Shown here: in pieces, positions 8,438 to 16,249 of the stretch
How the letters are laid out: every line of letters starts with the position of its first letter
Position numbering within the stretch: the first letter of the stretch is position 1
Source: Olavius algarvensis associated proteobacterium Delta 3
Lineage (GTDB): Bacteria > Desulfobacterota > Desulfobacteria > Desulfobacterales > CAFBRK01
Direction of reading: 5' to 3'
Length of the DNA: 46,316 nucleotides
Assembly: GCA_903231505.1 (NCBI GenBank)
Contig: CAFBRK010000271.1
Location: 1 to 46,316 of the forward strand
The notes under the pieces: generated by a model
Seen by the model: only the letters and a program-made list of their open reading frames with translations
What the model was told of the DNA's origin: nothing
Databases searched by the model: none
Position numbers and translations under genes: made by a program

Positions 8438-9281
8438 TTTGCGTTCCTTCCTGGGTTGGTTGAATAACCCGGTTCAGGCTGCCCATGGCATACCCTTCCA
8501 GGTCGAGGGTCACATAGGTAAAACCGAGCGATTTGAAGTGGGCGATGATCCGCCGCCGGACGGTTCCCTCCATCAGTTTGGGGATATCCTCGCCATCGAC
8601 CTCCAAACGGACCGTGTCTTCGTAATGTCGCACACGGATCTGTTTCGATAAACGGAGCTTGCGCAAAAATGCTTCGCCATCATCGACCTGCTGTAGCTTT
8701 TCGGCCGTAATCGGATGGTGGTAGGGAATTCGTGAGGCCAGACAGGCATAGGACGGTTTGTCCCAGGTGGGCAATCCCAGCCTGTGAGAGAGTTCGCGGA
8801 TCTCTGCTTTCGTCAAACCGGCTTCACAAAGCGGACTGCGCACACCCAGTTCGGCAGTGGCCCGGTGTCCGGGGCGAAAATCCTGAAGATCGTCGCAGTT
8901 GGCCCCGTCGACAACATGGCGACAATGGTGTTCTTGAGCCAGGCCGAGCAGGGCGCCGAACCGATGCTTTTTGCAAAAATAACATTTATCCACCGGGTTG
9001 GTCACAAATTCGGGTAAGTCCATTTCATGGCTCTTGACGAGAATGTGTCGGACGTCAAGATCCGTTGCCAGCCGGCGGGCCTCTTGACGTTCATGACGGG
9101 GAGTCGTCGCCGACACCGCGATTGCCGCCACGACCCGATCATCCAGAACATCCCGGGCGCATTTGAGCAGCAGGGTGCTGTCGACCCCACCGGAAAACGC
9201 GACCAGCACGGACTGCATGTCTTCCAGAATACCGATGAGTTTTCGGTATTTCGTGGTCACCTTGTCCCGTATTTCTGTCAT
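8340..9281 (-). CDS. larE: LarE, ATP-dependent sulfur transferase of nickel-pincer synthesis
   Basis: This protein of about 313 residues is a PP-loop ATPase with 'AFSGGVDSTLLLKCA' near residues 28-42. 'PVDKCYFCKKHRFG' and 'VVDGANCDDLQDFRPG' follow, then 'KPSYACLASRIPY' at about 175-187. The cysteine in PSYAC (about residue 180) lies where LarE of Lactobacillus carries its sacrificial cysteine (inferred from position, not aligned). LarE converts the two carboxylates of the pincer precursor to thiocarboxylates. The conserved core ends at 'GYAMGSLNRVI'. The last 30-odd residues lie inside larB in another frame and look unconserved. ATG 9281 is used, and a GTG at 9287 is also possible. The stop of mftF is at 9298, so the two pathways are joined with under 20 nt between them. 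Confidence 0.92.
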   Translation of the reverse strand: MTEIRDKVTTKYRKLIGILEDMQSVLVAFSGGVDSTLLLKCARDVLDDRVVAAIAVSATTPRHERQEARRLATDLDVRHILVKSHEMDLPEFVTNPVDKCYFCKKHRFGALLGLAQEHHCRHVVDGANCDDLQDFRPGHRATAELGVRSPLCEAGLTKAEIRELSHRLGLPTWDKPSYACLASRIPYHHPITAEKLQQVDDGEAFLRKLRLSKQIRVRHYEDTVRLEVDGEDIPKLMEGTVRRRIIAHFKSLGFTYVTLDLEGYAMGSLNRVIQPTQEGTQNGHQTAKSASGTGSKRTGGSRRGNAPFKKAAV

Positions 9282-9297
9282 GGTCACAGTACCCGAT

Positions 9298-10836
9298 TCA
9301 GGCCGACGCCGTTCGGCGCCTCCTCAAGAGTGATTGCAAGCGACCGTATAATCCCGTCCGCGCCTCCGGTAGAAAGCCGCTGGACACAAATTTGATCTCG
9401 TACAGCCGAAAACTGCCCTGGGACAAACACCCCCGAAAGGCACCCAACTGGTAGAACAGGTGCTCCAGCCAGAAGAACGCCAGAAAGGCCGGCAGAAACA
9501 GGCGAGAGCGTTTTCGATAATAATCCACGACACCCGGAAACACCGATAAACATAGTGTCAGCGGCCACAGGGTCGGCCAAATGATCGTCGTCAGTAGGTA
9601 CAGGCCAAAATAATACCGGACGCCATAGTAGGTCAGATAGTAGATCAGCAAAAAATGGCTTTTCATCGTGGCCAGGATCACCCTCGGCAGGGAAAGTCGC
9701 ACATCCAGCGCATGCGCCAGATGGCGCCGTTTATAGATCGCTTCAATCACCGGTAACAGAAACAGTGCCCCAGCAAGCACCAGGTTTTGGCTCAACAAGG
9801 CCACCAACCCTCCGAGCAGCATCAAGAGACCGATCGGCTGCCTCGGGAATCGCTTGGTGACCTGGTCATAACGCGCATATAACATGGCCTCGGAAGTGCC
9901 ATATTCGAAACGGCGTTTTAAACTGTCCCACAATCGGGTTCGGTGTTTGTGAAGAACCCGGCCGGTCGGCGTATATACACACCGGTATCCGTGTGATTTC
10001 AATTTCCAGCAGAAATCCACATCCTCACCGAGGTGCAGGTCGGCGTCCAAACCCTGAACGGCACGATACGCCGTCTTTCGAACGAGCATATTGCAGGTGG
10101 GCACGTACACATCCGAGATTGGGGATGCGCCGACCCGTACCTTCGGACCCATGTCCAGGGCCGAATTGGTTTTTTCGTATTCATCCAAAAGGCTGCCGCC
10201 GTCCCAGGCGTCCACTTTCCCGCCGACGAGGACGACCCTCGGATCGTGAAAATACGGTAGCAACTCCCGGAGCCAGCCGGAATCCGCAATACAGTCGCTG
10301 TCGATGAAGGCCAGTAGTTCTCCATTGGCATGTCGCACCGCTTCATTGCGTGCGGCACTTTGACCGACATTTTGCGGCATGACGACCAGCCGCACGGGAT
10401 ATCGACGGGCCACCGATGCCGTGTGATCCCGGGAGGCATCGTCCACAACGATGATCTCCAGCTTGGCTGGGGGATAATCGAGTGCCAACAACGATGTCAA
10501 GCAAACATCGAGATCATCCGCCCGATTGTAGACCGGCACGATGATACTGACCGTCGGTTCATATGGCTCGCTCGGAGGCGACCAGGCCAGTATCTCCGCC
10601 TGACAAAGCGTATCCAGAAAGGAAAGCAGCTTTTTCGTGTTGTCAACGGTATCCGTATCTTCCGACATCGGCAGCGAAAGGCCCTTTTGAGAGCGGGCTA
10701 ACGCACGAAAAGCCGCTGTATTGACACGGATGGCACGCAGCGGTTGTTGCTGTAGTACCACACCGCCGCCGGGCCGGGGGAATAACTGAATATCCGGTTG
10801 CAGCACGAAGCTTCCCTTGGGATGAACGGTGCGCAT
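9298..10836 (-). CDS. mftF: MftF-type mycofactocin glycosyltransferase
   Basis: This 512-residue family-2 glycosyltransferase has a long N-terminal segment ('GGGVVLQQQPLRAIRVN') typical of MftF, then the catalytic domain: 'VSIIVPVYNRADDLDVCLTSL', 'IIVVDDASRDHT', 'NVGQSAARNEAV', 'ELLAFIDSDCIADSGWL', and 'HLGEDVDFCWKLKSHGYR' with the ED acceptor motif. The C-terminal 180 residues carry several hydrophobic segments (for example 'LLMLLGGLVALL'), so it is probably membrane-bound. MftF attaches glucose units to premycofactocin in mycobacteria. The start codon shares one base with the mftC stop (TGATG), showing coupling. Presence of mftF suggests the cofactor is glycosylated here too. Confidence 0.88.
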   Translation of the reverse strand: MRTVHPKGSFVLQPDIQLFPRPGGGVVLQQQPLRAIRVNTAAFRALARSQKGLSLPMSEDTDTVDNTKKLLSFLDTLCQAEILAWSPPSEPYEPTVSIIVPVYNRADDLDVCLTSLLALDYPPAKLEIIVVDDASRDHTASVARRYPVRLVVMPQNVGQSAARNEAVRHANGELLAFIDSDCIADSGWLRELLPYFHDPRVVLVGGKVDAWDGGSLLDEYEKTNSALDMGPKVRVGASPISDVYVPTCNMLVRKTAYRAVQGLDADLHLGEDVDFCWKLKSHGYRCVYTPTGRVLHKHRTRLWDSLKRRFEYGTSEAMLYARYDQVTKRFPRQPIGLLMLLGGLVALLSQNLVLAGALFLLPVIEAIYKRRHLAHALDVRLSLPRVILATMKSHFLLIYYLTYYGVRYYFGLYLLTTIIWPTLWPLTLCLSVFPGVVDYYRKRSRLFLPAFLAFFWLEHLFYQLGAFRGCLSQGSFRLYEIKFVSSGFLPEARTGLYGRLQSLLRRRRTASA

Positions 10837-11867
10837 CAATGAACCTCGGCAGCTACAGGTTTAACGGATACACAATTGGCGAGGCAGCCGGGATCCGGAA
10901 CCCCCAGCTTCCGCTGGGTGTGATACGCAATGGCCGGACAGCCGCCGTGACACAGATCGAAGCGGTGGCAGCTCTCGCAGGACTTGATTTCCAGCCCTCG
11001 AAACGATTCGAACACCGGTGATTGCTGCCATATCTCTTCGAAATCCTTGTCCGGGAGTTTGCCGGCCAGAAATTCTGGATCCTGCAGAAAGGCGCACGGA
11101 TAGACATGACCTTCCGGAGAAATACAGCACGTCAATTTGCAGGCCCCACACATGTTGAGGCCCAGCGAGCGCCGCTCTGAGGTGGACACCGAGAAAAAGG
11201 AATCACCGGTGGATACCGCGAGATGCTCCGCGAGCCATTGGGAAAACTCGGCCATTTGACCGCGGTTCACGTTGAGCTGCGCCCAGGATTGCTTCCCCCT
11301 TCCCGAAGGCCGAAAGCGTGACACCCTCAGTTTGGCCCCGTAATCGGCCGCCAATGTGACCAGCCGATCCAATTCCGGGAAACTGAGCCGTGTGAGCACC
11401 GTGTTAATACTGACCTCGATGTCCCGCCGGCTCAGGCACGTCAGCGCGCGAATGACCTTGGCGAAGCTGCCGTCCCCGCGAATCGGGTCGTTGGTGGCCG
11501 GCGTGGCACCGTCCAGACTCACCTGAATGTATACCAATTGACGATCGAGACGGGCGGCGATATCGTCATCGATCAGGGTCCCGTTCGTGCTGATGCAGGT
11601 GACCATGCCGTTTTCATGGGCGTAGTCCATCAGATCCAGAAAGTCCTGCCGCATAAACGGCTCGCCGCCGCCAATATTGAACTGGAATACATTTAATCTT
11701 GCCAACTGGTCGATGACCTGCCGGGCTTGGGCCGTGGTGAGTTCGCCGTTGCGTCGGTTGCCGGAGTCGGACAAGCAGTGGACGCAGGTCAGATTACAGC
11801 CGTAAGTAACTTCCCAGGTGACGTTTACCGGGGCCGTGAGCCCCATTTCAACATATTGATTGCCCAT
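10836..11867 (-). CDS. mftC: MftC, mycofactocin radical SAM/SPASM maturase
   Basis: This 343-residue radical SAM enzyme has the SAM-cluster motif CNLTCVHC (C24, C28, C31), 'GGGEPFMRQDFLDLM' and 'STNGTLI', the usual barrel order. A SPASM C-terminus carries 'CGACKLTCCISPEGHVYPC' and 'CESCHRFDLCHGGCPA' for two auxiliary iron-sulfur clusters. MftC oxidatively decarboxylates the C-terminal tyrosine of MftA and links it to the preceding residue. The identification rests on the family pattern plus its position between mftB and mftF and next to an mftA gene. ATG 11867, with AGGA upstream, is chosen over a TTG at 11888. It overlaps the mftB end by 20 nt. Confidence 0.93.
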   Translation of the reverse strand: MGNQYVEMGLTAPVNVTWEVTYGCNLTCVHCLSDSGNRRNGELTTAQARQVIDQLARLNVFQFNIGGGEPFMRQDFLDLMDYAHENGMVTCISTNGTLIDDDIAARLDRQLVYIQVSLDGATPATNDPIRGDGSFAKVIRALTCLSRRDIEVSINTVLTRLSFPELDRLVTLAADYGAKLRVSRFRPSGRGKQSWAQLNVNRGQMAEFSQWLAEHLAVSTGDSFFSVSTSERRSLGLNMCGACKLTCCISPEGHVYPCAFLQDPEFLAGKLPDKDFEEIWQQSPVFESFRGLEIKSCESCHRFDLCHGGCPAIAYHTQRKLGVPDPGCLANCVSVKPVAAEVH

Positions 11868-12129
11868 CGATAAGGTCCTTGCGTTCAAGCGTTGTCAGTA
11901 TTTGGTCGAGTCGTTCTTCGATCCAGTCCGTCGGCCAGCCCTGACGCTCTTGGATGTCGCCAACAAGCTCCGCAAGGCTGCGGCGACCCTGAAAAAAATC
12001 ATCCTCGATCAGGTCCTTGGTTGGGACAAAATACAGACGCGGTCCCCGGTAGTCGTAAAACAGCAAGCCGAATGTTTCCCGGCGCACCTGGACACCGTTT
12101 TTAAGTGTATATACTTTGCAAACGCTCAT
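11848..12129 (-). CDS. mftB: MftB, mycofactocin peptide chaperone (RRE)
   Basis: The 93-residue protein fits MftB, a small peptide-recognition (PqqD-like) protein that binds MftA and presents it to MftC. It contains 'VRRETFGLLFYDYRGPRLYFV', the conserved core of the family, followed by helices ending 'LERKDLIDG'. ATG 12129 is chosen because GGAG lies five bases before it, although a GTG two codons upstream is possible. It follows mftA by about 80 nt and overlaps mftC by 20 nt. Confidence 0.92.
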   Translation of the reverse strand: MSVCKVYTLKNGVQVRRETFGLLFYDYRGPRLYFVPTKDLIEDDFFQGRRSLAELVGDIQERQGWPTDWIEERLDQILTTLERKDLIDGQSIC

Positions 12130-12209
12130 ACTCACTCCGTGACGGATTGACGGGGTTCGGCGATTTTCAACCGATCACGCGGATGGCTGAAAATCGCCGA
12201 CCGTCAAAT

Positions 12210-12350
12210 CTAATAGATTCCGCAGATCCCATCGACTGCCAGTTCTTCCACCTGGATCTCTTCGAGGATGGAAGGCGTCTCCTTGACGCTGTCTTCTTTA
12301 CGCACCTCCTGTTTCGCTTCCTGTTCCTTTTCTTCCGGTATAATGGTCAT
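12210..12350 (-). CDS. mftA: MftA, mycofactocin precursor peptide with Gly-Ile-Tyr end
   Basis: This 46-residue peptide starts MTIIPEEKEQEAK, is rich in Glu and Lys, and ends 'VEELAVDGICGIY'. This is the MftA signature (typically IDGMCGVY or IDGICGVY), with the last two residues forming the cofactor core. The final codons read GAT GGG ATC TGC GGA ATC TAT TAG, so the residue before the terminal Tyr is Ile, where described MftA peptides have Val. The start has a strong GGAGGTGA 6-7 nt upstream, and that site is duplicated in a 51-bp tandem repeat. It sits between the coupled SDR gene and mftB, as expected. Confidence 0.93.
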   Translation of the reverse strand: MTIIPEEKEQEAKQEVRKEDSVKETPSILEEIQVEELAVDGICGIY

Positions 12351-12358
12351 GGATCCTA

Positions 12359-12460
12359 TCACCTCCTTTCGTGCTTCGATCAACTAGGGGGCTTGGGCCG
12401 TCCACCCCGTCACCTCCTTTCGTGCTTCGATCAACTAGGGGGCTTGGGCCGTCCACCCCG
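12359..12460. repeat. Two tandem copies of a 51-bp unit between the SDR gene and mftA
   Basis: Positions 12359-12409 and 12410-12460 are identical 51-bp units. Read on the minus strand, each holds the last codons and stop of the SDR gene (…CAAGCCCCCTAG) followed by a spacer and AAAGGAGGTGA, the ribosome site of mftA. The duplication therefore leaves a spare Shine-Dalgarno site about 50 nt upstream of the one used by mftA. The two copies show no divergence, so the event looks recent. Confidence 0.95.
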
Positions 12461-13244
12461 CATCCACCGTAATCATGTTGCCCGTGATGCACCTTGAATC
12501 GTCGGAAGCCAGCCACAGAACCGCTTGCCCAATGTCTTCGGGGGTCACCTCCGGTTCCTTTTTAAGATGGCCGGCAAAGAAGGTTTCTTTGGCCTCCTCA
12601 TCCTCCATACCGAAAAAGCCGGCAATCCCCTGCATCATGTCCGTCCACACCGTTCCCGGACAAACCACATTGGCCCGGATATTGTGATCGGCCACCTCCA
12701 TGGCAATGGATTTGTTCAAACCGATGATGCCATGCTTGGCCGCGCAGTAATGACCGCCCATCCCGAAGCCGCGCTGCCCCCCCACCGATGATATGCTGAT
12801 AACATTGCCGCTGTGTTGCTCGATCATATGGGGCAGGACGAAGTGGCAGCAGAGATAGGTTCCCTTCAGATGGGTGTCGAGAACTTCATCCCAGACCTCT
12901 TCCTCCATTTCGGCAATGGCCACCATTGAAGAATTCCCGGCATTGTTCACCAATATATCAATCTTACCGAATGTCTCGATAACCTTGTTGACCATGGCTT
13001 CCACATCCGCGGCCTTGCGGACATCACACTTGATGCCCAGCGCCCGGCGATCCATCGCTTCAATTTCGGCCACGGCCTTTTCCATGGTATCAGCAGTGGA
13101 CAGATCATAGGGTATGGTTTTCATGTTTTCACAGATGTCGGCGATGACAATATCTGCGCCCTCAGCAGCCATAAGTTTGGCCGCAGCCAGCCCGTTGCCG
13201 CGGGCACCGCCGGTCACAACGGCCACTTTTCCGTCTAATTTCAT
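12435..13244 (-). CDS. Mycofactocin-coupled SDR family oxidoreductase
   Basis: This 269-residue short-chain dehydrogenase has the cofactor motif TGGARGNG, 'NNAGNSS' and catalytic Ser with YCAAK (Tyr-x3-Lys). Between the second strand ('VIADI') and 'DVR' it has an insertion of about 25 residues ('ENMKTIPYDLSTADTMEKAV…'), a feature of mycofactocin-coupled SDRs, in which NAD is held non-exchangeably and electrons leave through mycofactocin. It probably oxidises an alcohol, but the substrate is unknown. ATG 13244 is chosen because AGGAG lies seven bases upstream, whereas ATG 13250 is too close to it. It directly precedes mftA. The 143-nt gap upstream of it shows no gene. Confidence 0.92.
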   Translation of the reverse strand: MKLDGKVAVVTGGARGNGLAAAKLMAAEGADIVIADICENMKTIPYDLSTADTMEKAVAEIEAMDRRALGIKCDVRKAADVEAMVNKVIETFGKIDILVNNAGNSSMVAIAEMEEEVWDEVLDTHLKGTYLCCHFVLPHMIEQHSGNVISISSVGGQRGFGMGGHYCAAKHGIIGLNKSIAMEVADHNIRANVVCPGTVWTDMMQGIAGFFGMEDEEAKETFFAGHLKKEPEVTPEDIGQAVLWLASDDSRCITGNMITVDAGWTAQAP

Positions 13245-13393
13245 CAACATTCTCCTTTCTGAAGAGCTTCTCCGGTCCTGAACCGATCCATGACCGATGG
13301 TCTCACCCGGGGATCCCTCTTCCGGTCTACCGAATCGACCGATCCGTCCATCACCGGCGAACCATCGATCGATGCCACACGCCCGCAGGCCGT

Positions 13394-13756
13394 TCAGACC
13401 GTTTCGCGCAATTCCGTTAAGTTATACTGCTCGCCGATCTGCTGGAGGCTGAAATTGAGTTCCTGCAGATCGTCCTTCAACGAGTCGAGGCCATACTCAC
13501 GGATCTGAAAGTCCAGCTGGCCTTCCAGGCTGTAAACAAGGTGGAGCAAGTTGAGCAGATTGACGTTGTCCGGATCTTTGATCAACAGGTTGAAATATCG
13601 GACCATCAAATCCCCAACGGCCAGTTCCTGCAGCCCCCATTCGAGCGTTGGACGGTCTATTTTCTGAAGCATGACCCCGCGCAGGAGCACCGCTGCGCGC
13701 ACCCCCATACGGGTAATATCCTTGACCATCGTCATATCCGGTGCGTTCGAATCCAT
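13394..13756 (-). CDS. Unknown 120-residue helical protein of the operon
   Basis: I do not recognise a family. The 120 residues are predicted mostly helical from composition, with no cysteines or signal peptide: 'MVKDITRMGVRAAVLLRGVML' near the start, a hydrophobic 'VNLLNLLHLVYSLEGQLDF' in the middle, and an acidic C-terminal helix. It lies nine nt after another small unknown gene and 149 nt before the SDR gene, all on one strand. That makes it a candidate accessory factor of the mycofactocin/nickel-pincer system. A small subunit or chaperone is possible, but this is only inference from position. Confidence 0.7.
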   Translation of the reverse strand: MDSNAPDMTMVKDITRMGVRAAVLLRGVMLQKIDRPTLEWGLQELAVGDLMVRYFNLLIKDPDNVNLLNLLHLVYSLEGQLDFQIREYGLDSLKDDLQELNFSLQQIGEQYNLTELRETV

Positions 13757-13765
13757 CGTGTCTCC

Positions 13766-14092
13766 TCAAGTCATACGGACTTTCATGGTCTTGACGTGTT
13801 TGATGGTCTTTTCGAGCCTTTCGAAATAGGGATTGCACAGGCTTTCGGCGGCGCCGGCATCCGCACAGTCAGCCAGCTTTTTCTGGATATCCGCCATCTC
13901 ATCGACATACTCGATCATGTCGTCGGTGCCTTTTTGGGTCTTGAAATAGAGTTTGCCGGCAATGGGCTCCATGGTATCTGCCAGCGAAGACAGCTTCTCC
14001 TTGATCGAATCAAATTGCGTCGCTTCTGCAGTGTCACGAAACGTTTGGCTCAGTTCCCGCACCATTTGGGTGCCGCTTTTGTGTTCACTCAC
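13766..14092 (-). CDS. Unknown 108-residue helical protein of the operon
   Basis: Not recognised. Starting at GTG 14092 (preceded by AAGGGG), the product begins MSEHKSGTQMVRELSQTFRD. It is charged and helical, with 'FDSIKEKLSSLADTMEPIAGKLYF' and a C-terminal 'YFERLEKTIKHVKTMKVRMT'. It has two cysteines, in 'LADCADAG' and 'ESLCNPYF'. An ATG far upstream in the same frame (14224) would run into the Mrp gene and lacks a ribosome site. It stands 80 nt after the Mrp-like gene and nine nt before the other unknown, so the pair is probably co-translated. Confidence 0.7.
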   Translation of the reverse strand: MSEHKSGTQMVRELSQTFRDTAEATQFDSIKEKLSSLADTMEPIAGKLYFKTQKGTDDMIEYVDEMADIQKKLADCADAGAAESLCNPYFERLEKTIKHVKTMKVRMT

Positions 14093-14172
14093 TTCGATGT
14101 CCCCTTTCTTTGGTGAATTTATATTGTGATGATGCCTTATATAAAACAGGCCAAAGCCACACCGGCTCTGCC

Positions 14173-15153
14173 CTAATGATTGTCGTGATGAGAATGATGG
14201 GGATGATTGCAACCGTCCCCACACCCATGATCATGGTCGTGTCCGTGGTGGTGCTGTTGGCCGCTGCCCGGGCAGGGCTTGCTCTCCTCGATCGGTGCTT
14301 CCGGGACATCCTTGGCCGGCAGTTGATTGGCCAGGGTTTCGGCGATTTGGACAAAAGCGGTGGCCGTCAGACTGTCCGGATGCATATTGACCACCGGAAT
14401 CCCGGCATCGGCGGCCTCCGAGAACAGTGGATCGATGGGTATGGATCCCAGAAAGGGGATTTCCATCATCCGGGCCAGCTGCCTGCCTTTGTCTTTTCCG
14501 AACAGATAGACCGTGTCGCCGCAATCCCGACAGACATACGCGCTCATGTTCTCGACCAATCCCAGTACGTTCGCCCCCAGGGTCATCGAGGCGTTAACCG
14601 CCTTGGAACACACGACCGTCGACACCTCCTGGGGGGTGGTGACGATAATGACGCCGTCCAGATCGGGGATCGATTTAAGAATCGCAATCGGCTCGTCACC
14701 GGTGCCCGGCGGCAGATCCACGAGCAAATAATCCAGGCCGCCCCATTTGGCGGCCGACAGCAGCTGGCGAATGGTTCGGCTCTTGGCTTGACCGCGCCAC
14801 ATCACCGGTGTCATATCGCCCGGCCAGAAGAGCGCCACGGACAGGGCCTTGATGCCATGGTCGGTGACGACCGGATCGAGCCAGAACGCCCCGTTCAATT
14901 TGGCTTCTTTTCTGATGCCCAGCATTTTCGGGACGCTGGGACCGTGCAGGTCGGCATCGAACACCCCCACCCGCTGGCCGGCATTCTGCAGGGCGGCAGC
15001 CAGATTCACCGTGGTGGCGGTTTTACCGACGCCGCCTTTGCCGGAAAGAATGGCAATCTTATACTTGACGTACTGCAAGGCTTCGGCGATGGAGCCTTCC
15101 TTTACCAGCTGCTGCTGTTGCCGTTCTTTGAATTCCTGACGGGTGAGCTCCAT
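14173..15153 (-). CDS. Mrp/NBP35-type P-loop ATPase with His-rich metal-binding tail
   Basis: This 326-residue ATPase carries the deviant Walker A 'LSGKGGVGKTATTVNLAAAL' (about 35-54), 'DADLHGPSVPKMLG', 'LLVDLPPGTGDEP' and 'GLVENMSAYVCRDCG', all typical of Mrp/ApbC scaffold proteins that carry and transfer [4Fe-4S] clusters. The CxxC of this family is present as CRDC. The last about 34 residues are packed with His and Cys ('HHHGHDHDHGCGDGC' then 'HPHHSHHDNH'), unlike plain Mrp and reminiscent of nickel-storage tails such as those of HypB. In an operon for a nickel cofactor and several Fe-S enzymes it could supply clusters, metal or both. GGTAAGGAGGATGTA precedes ATG 15153. Confidence 0.88.
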   Translation of the reverse strand: MELTRQEFKERQQQQLVKEGSIAEALQYVKYKIAILSGKGGVGKTATTVNLAAALQNAGQRVGVFDADLHGPSVPKMLGIRKEAKLNGAFWLDPVVTDHGIKALSVALFWPGDMTPVMWRGQAKSRTIRQLLSAAKWGGLDYLLVDLPPGTGDEPIAILKSIPDLDGVIIVTTPQEVSTVVCSKAVNASMTLGANVLGLVENMSAYVCRDCGDTVYLFGKDKGRQLARMMEIPFLGSIPIDPLFSEAADAGIPVVNMHPDSLTATAFVQIAETLANQLPAKDVPEAPIEESKPCPGSGQQHHHGHDHDHGCGDGCNHPHHSHHDNH

Positions 15154-15173
15154 TACATCCTCCTTACCTGAAT

Positions 15174-16109
15174 TTAAGAAATGCGTTGAACTGCCGCTTG
15201 GGCGCTGCCGATCCCCATGGCTTCGGCCAATTCCAATACCTGCCTGAACTCCGAAGCGCCCAGGGCGCCGCCGGGATCTTCGGTCTTGCCGATCAGATCC
15301 AATGCGACGGCATCGATGGCCGCTGGATCCCGAGAGGCCAGAAATCCCAGGTTCTTGGCAATGGGTGCGTTGCTGAACGGGAAATACTCGGGCTGGGGCG
15401 TGATGTCCCAGAGGTAGCTGATGAAAAAAAGTCGGCCTTCGACGGCATTACGGATGCTCAGGCAGCACTCCAGCGCATGGCGCCGGAAGTCCGCCAGTCG
15501 TTCCGGCGGCGGTCGGTGGCCGTTGAAGGGATACGGATTGATATCGCGCACCACGCGTGATCTGGCGCTTCCGACCAGGCATTCAAACCCGCTGTTGAGC
15601 AATGCACCGCTAAGTCCGAACAGCGGATGCAGGGTGACATGGGACAACACCCACAAAGCATCGCTGCGGCACACCGCGGTGCCGACTTCGACACCGCCGA
15701 GATCCGAATCTTCCGATTGGCAGGAAAACAGATCGCCTTCATCCCCGCTGAAACCTCCGTTCACGGCCAAATGCCCGCCCAGTGTTTCATTGGAATAACC
15801 CTGGTGGCTGGCGACCCGCATAAAATTGCTGCCCAGGTGTTGCTTCCAGTAGTCGATCAGCTTCAGTCCGTCGCAAATCGTCACATGCAGTTTGGTTTTG
15901 GCATATGCCGCCTGGGCGGGGATGCGGATGAAGACGGGGCGCAACCCGTACTCGTAGCCTTCCTCGGCGGTGTTGATCTTCAGGGTCACCTGGTCGCCCT
16001 CGGACAAATCCTGCGTGGCGTCCGTCTCTGCGAGAAGATGCTGAAGCTTTTGAGCGATCGAATTGTCAAAGGACATCCCCTGAGTGTCTATCCAATACAC
16101 TACGCTCAT
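15174..16109 (-). CDS. DUF362 family protein without ferredoxin domain
   Basis: The 311-residue product begins MSVVYWIDTQG and shows the DUF362 pattern: 'LSEGDQVTLKINTAEEGYEYGLRP' early on, 'TICDGL', 'HVTLHPLFGLSGALLNSG' in the middle, and 'NLGFLASRDPAAIDAVALDLI' near the end. The family has no settled function. Some members carry ferredoxin modules and occur near redox enzymes. This copy lacks the Cys-rich module of its upstream paralogue. ATG 16109 follows GGAAGAAG. An upstream in-frame ATG at 16292 would overlap the paralogue by 43 nt and adds an Arg-rich stretch that looks non-coding. It precedes the Mrp gene by 20 nt. Confidence 0.8.
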   Translation of the reverse strand: MSVVYWIDTQGMSFDNSIAQKLQHLLAETDATQDLSEGDQVTLKINTAEEGYEYGLRPVFIRIPAQAAYAKTKLHVTICDGLKLIDYWKQHLGSNFMRVASHQGYSNETLGGHLAVNGGFSGDEGDLFSCQSEDSDLGGVEVGTAVCRSDALWVLSHVTLHPLFGLSGALLNSGFECLVGSARSRVVRDINPYPFNGHRPPPERLADFRRHALECCLSIRNAVEGRLFFISYLWDITPQPEYFPFSNAPIAKNLGFLASRDPAAIDAVALDLIGKTEDPGGALGASEFRQVLELAEAMGIGSAQAAVQRIS

Positions 16110-16249
16110 CCTGATCTTCTTCCTTTCCGATGTTGAGCCTTGCCAATGGCGGCATCCCCCGCCCCGCCGGCGGCGGGAGTGGGGGGAGCGCGTCATTCGC
16201 TGAAATCGGGATGCGGGAGGGTGAATTACCCTCCCGCAGGTTTGACGAT

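Noticed and set aside
12359..12460. Possible CRISPR-type repeats
   Set aside because: The two 51-bp units abut without spacers and carry a gene end and a ribosome site, so this is a simple tandem duplication.
14110..15171. Plus-strand open frame of 353 codons
   Set aside because: It lies entirely opposite the Mrp-like gene, which has clear family motifs and a strong ribosome site. The plus-strand product resembles nothing.
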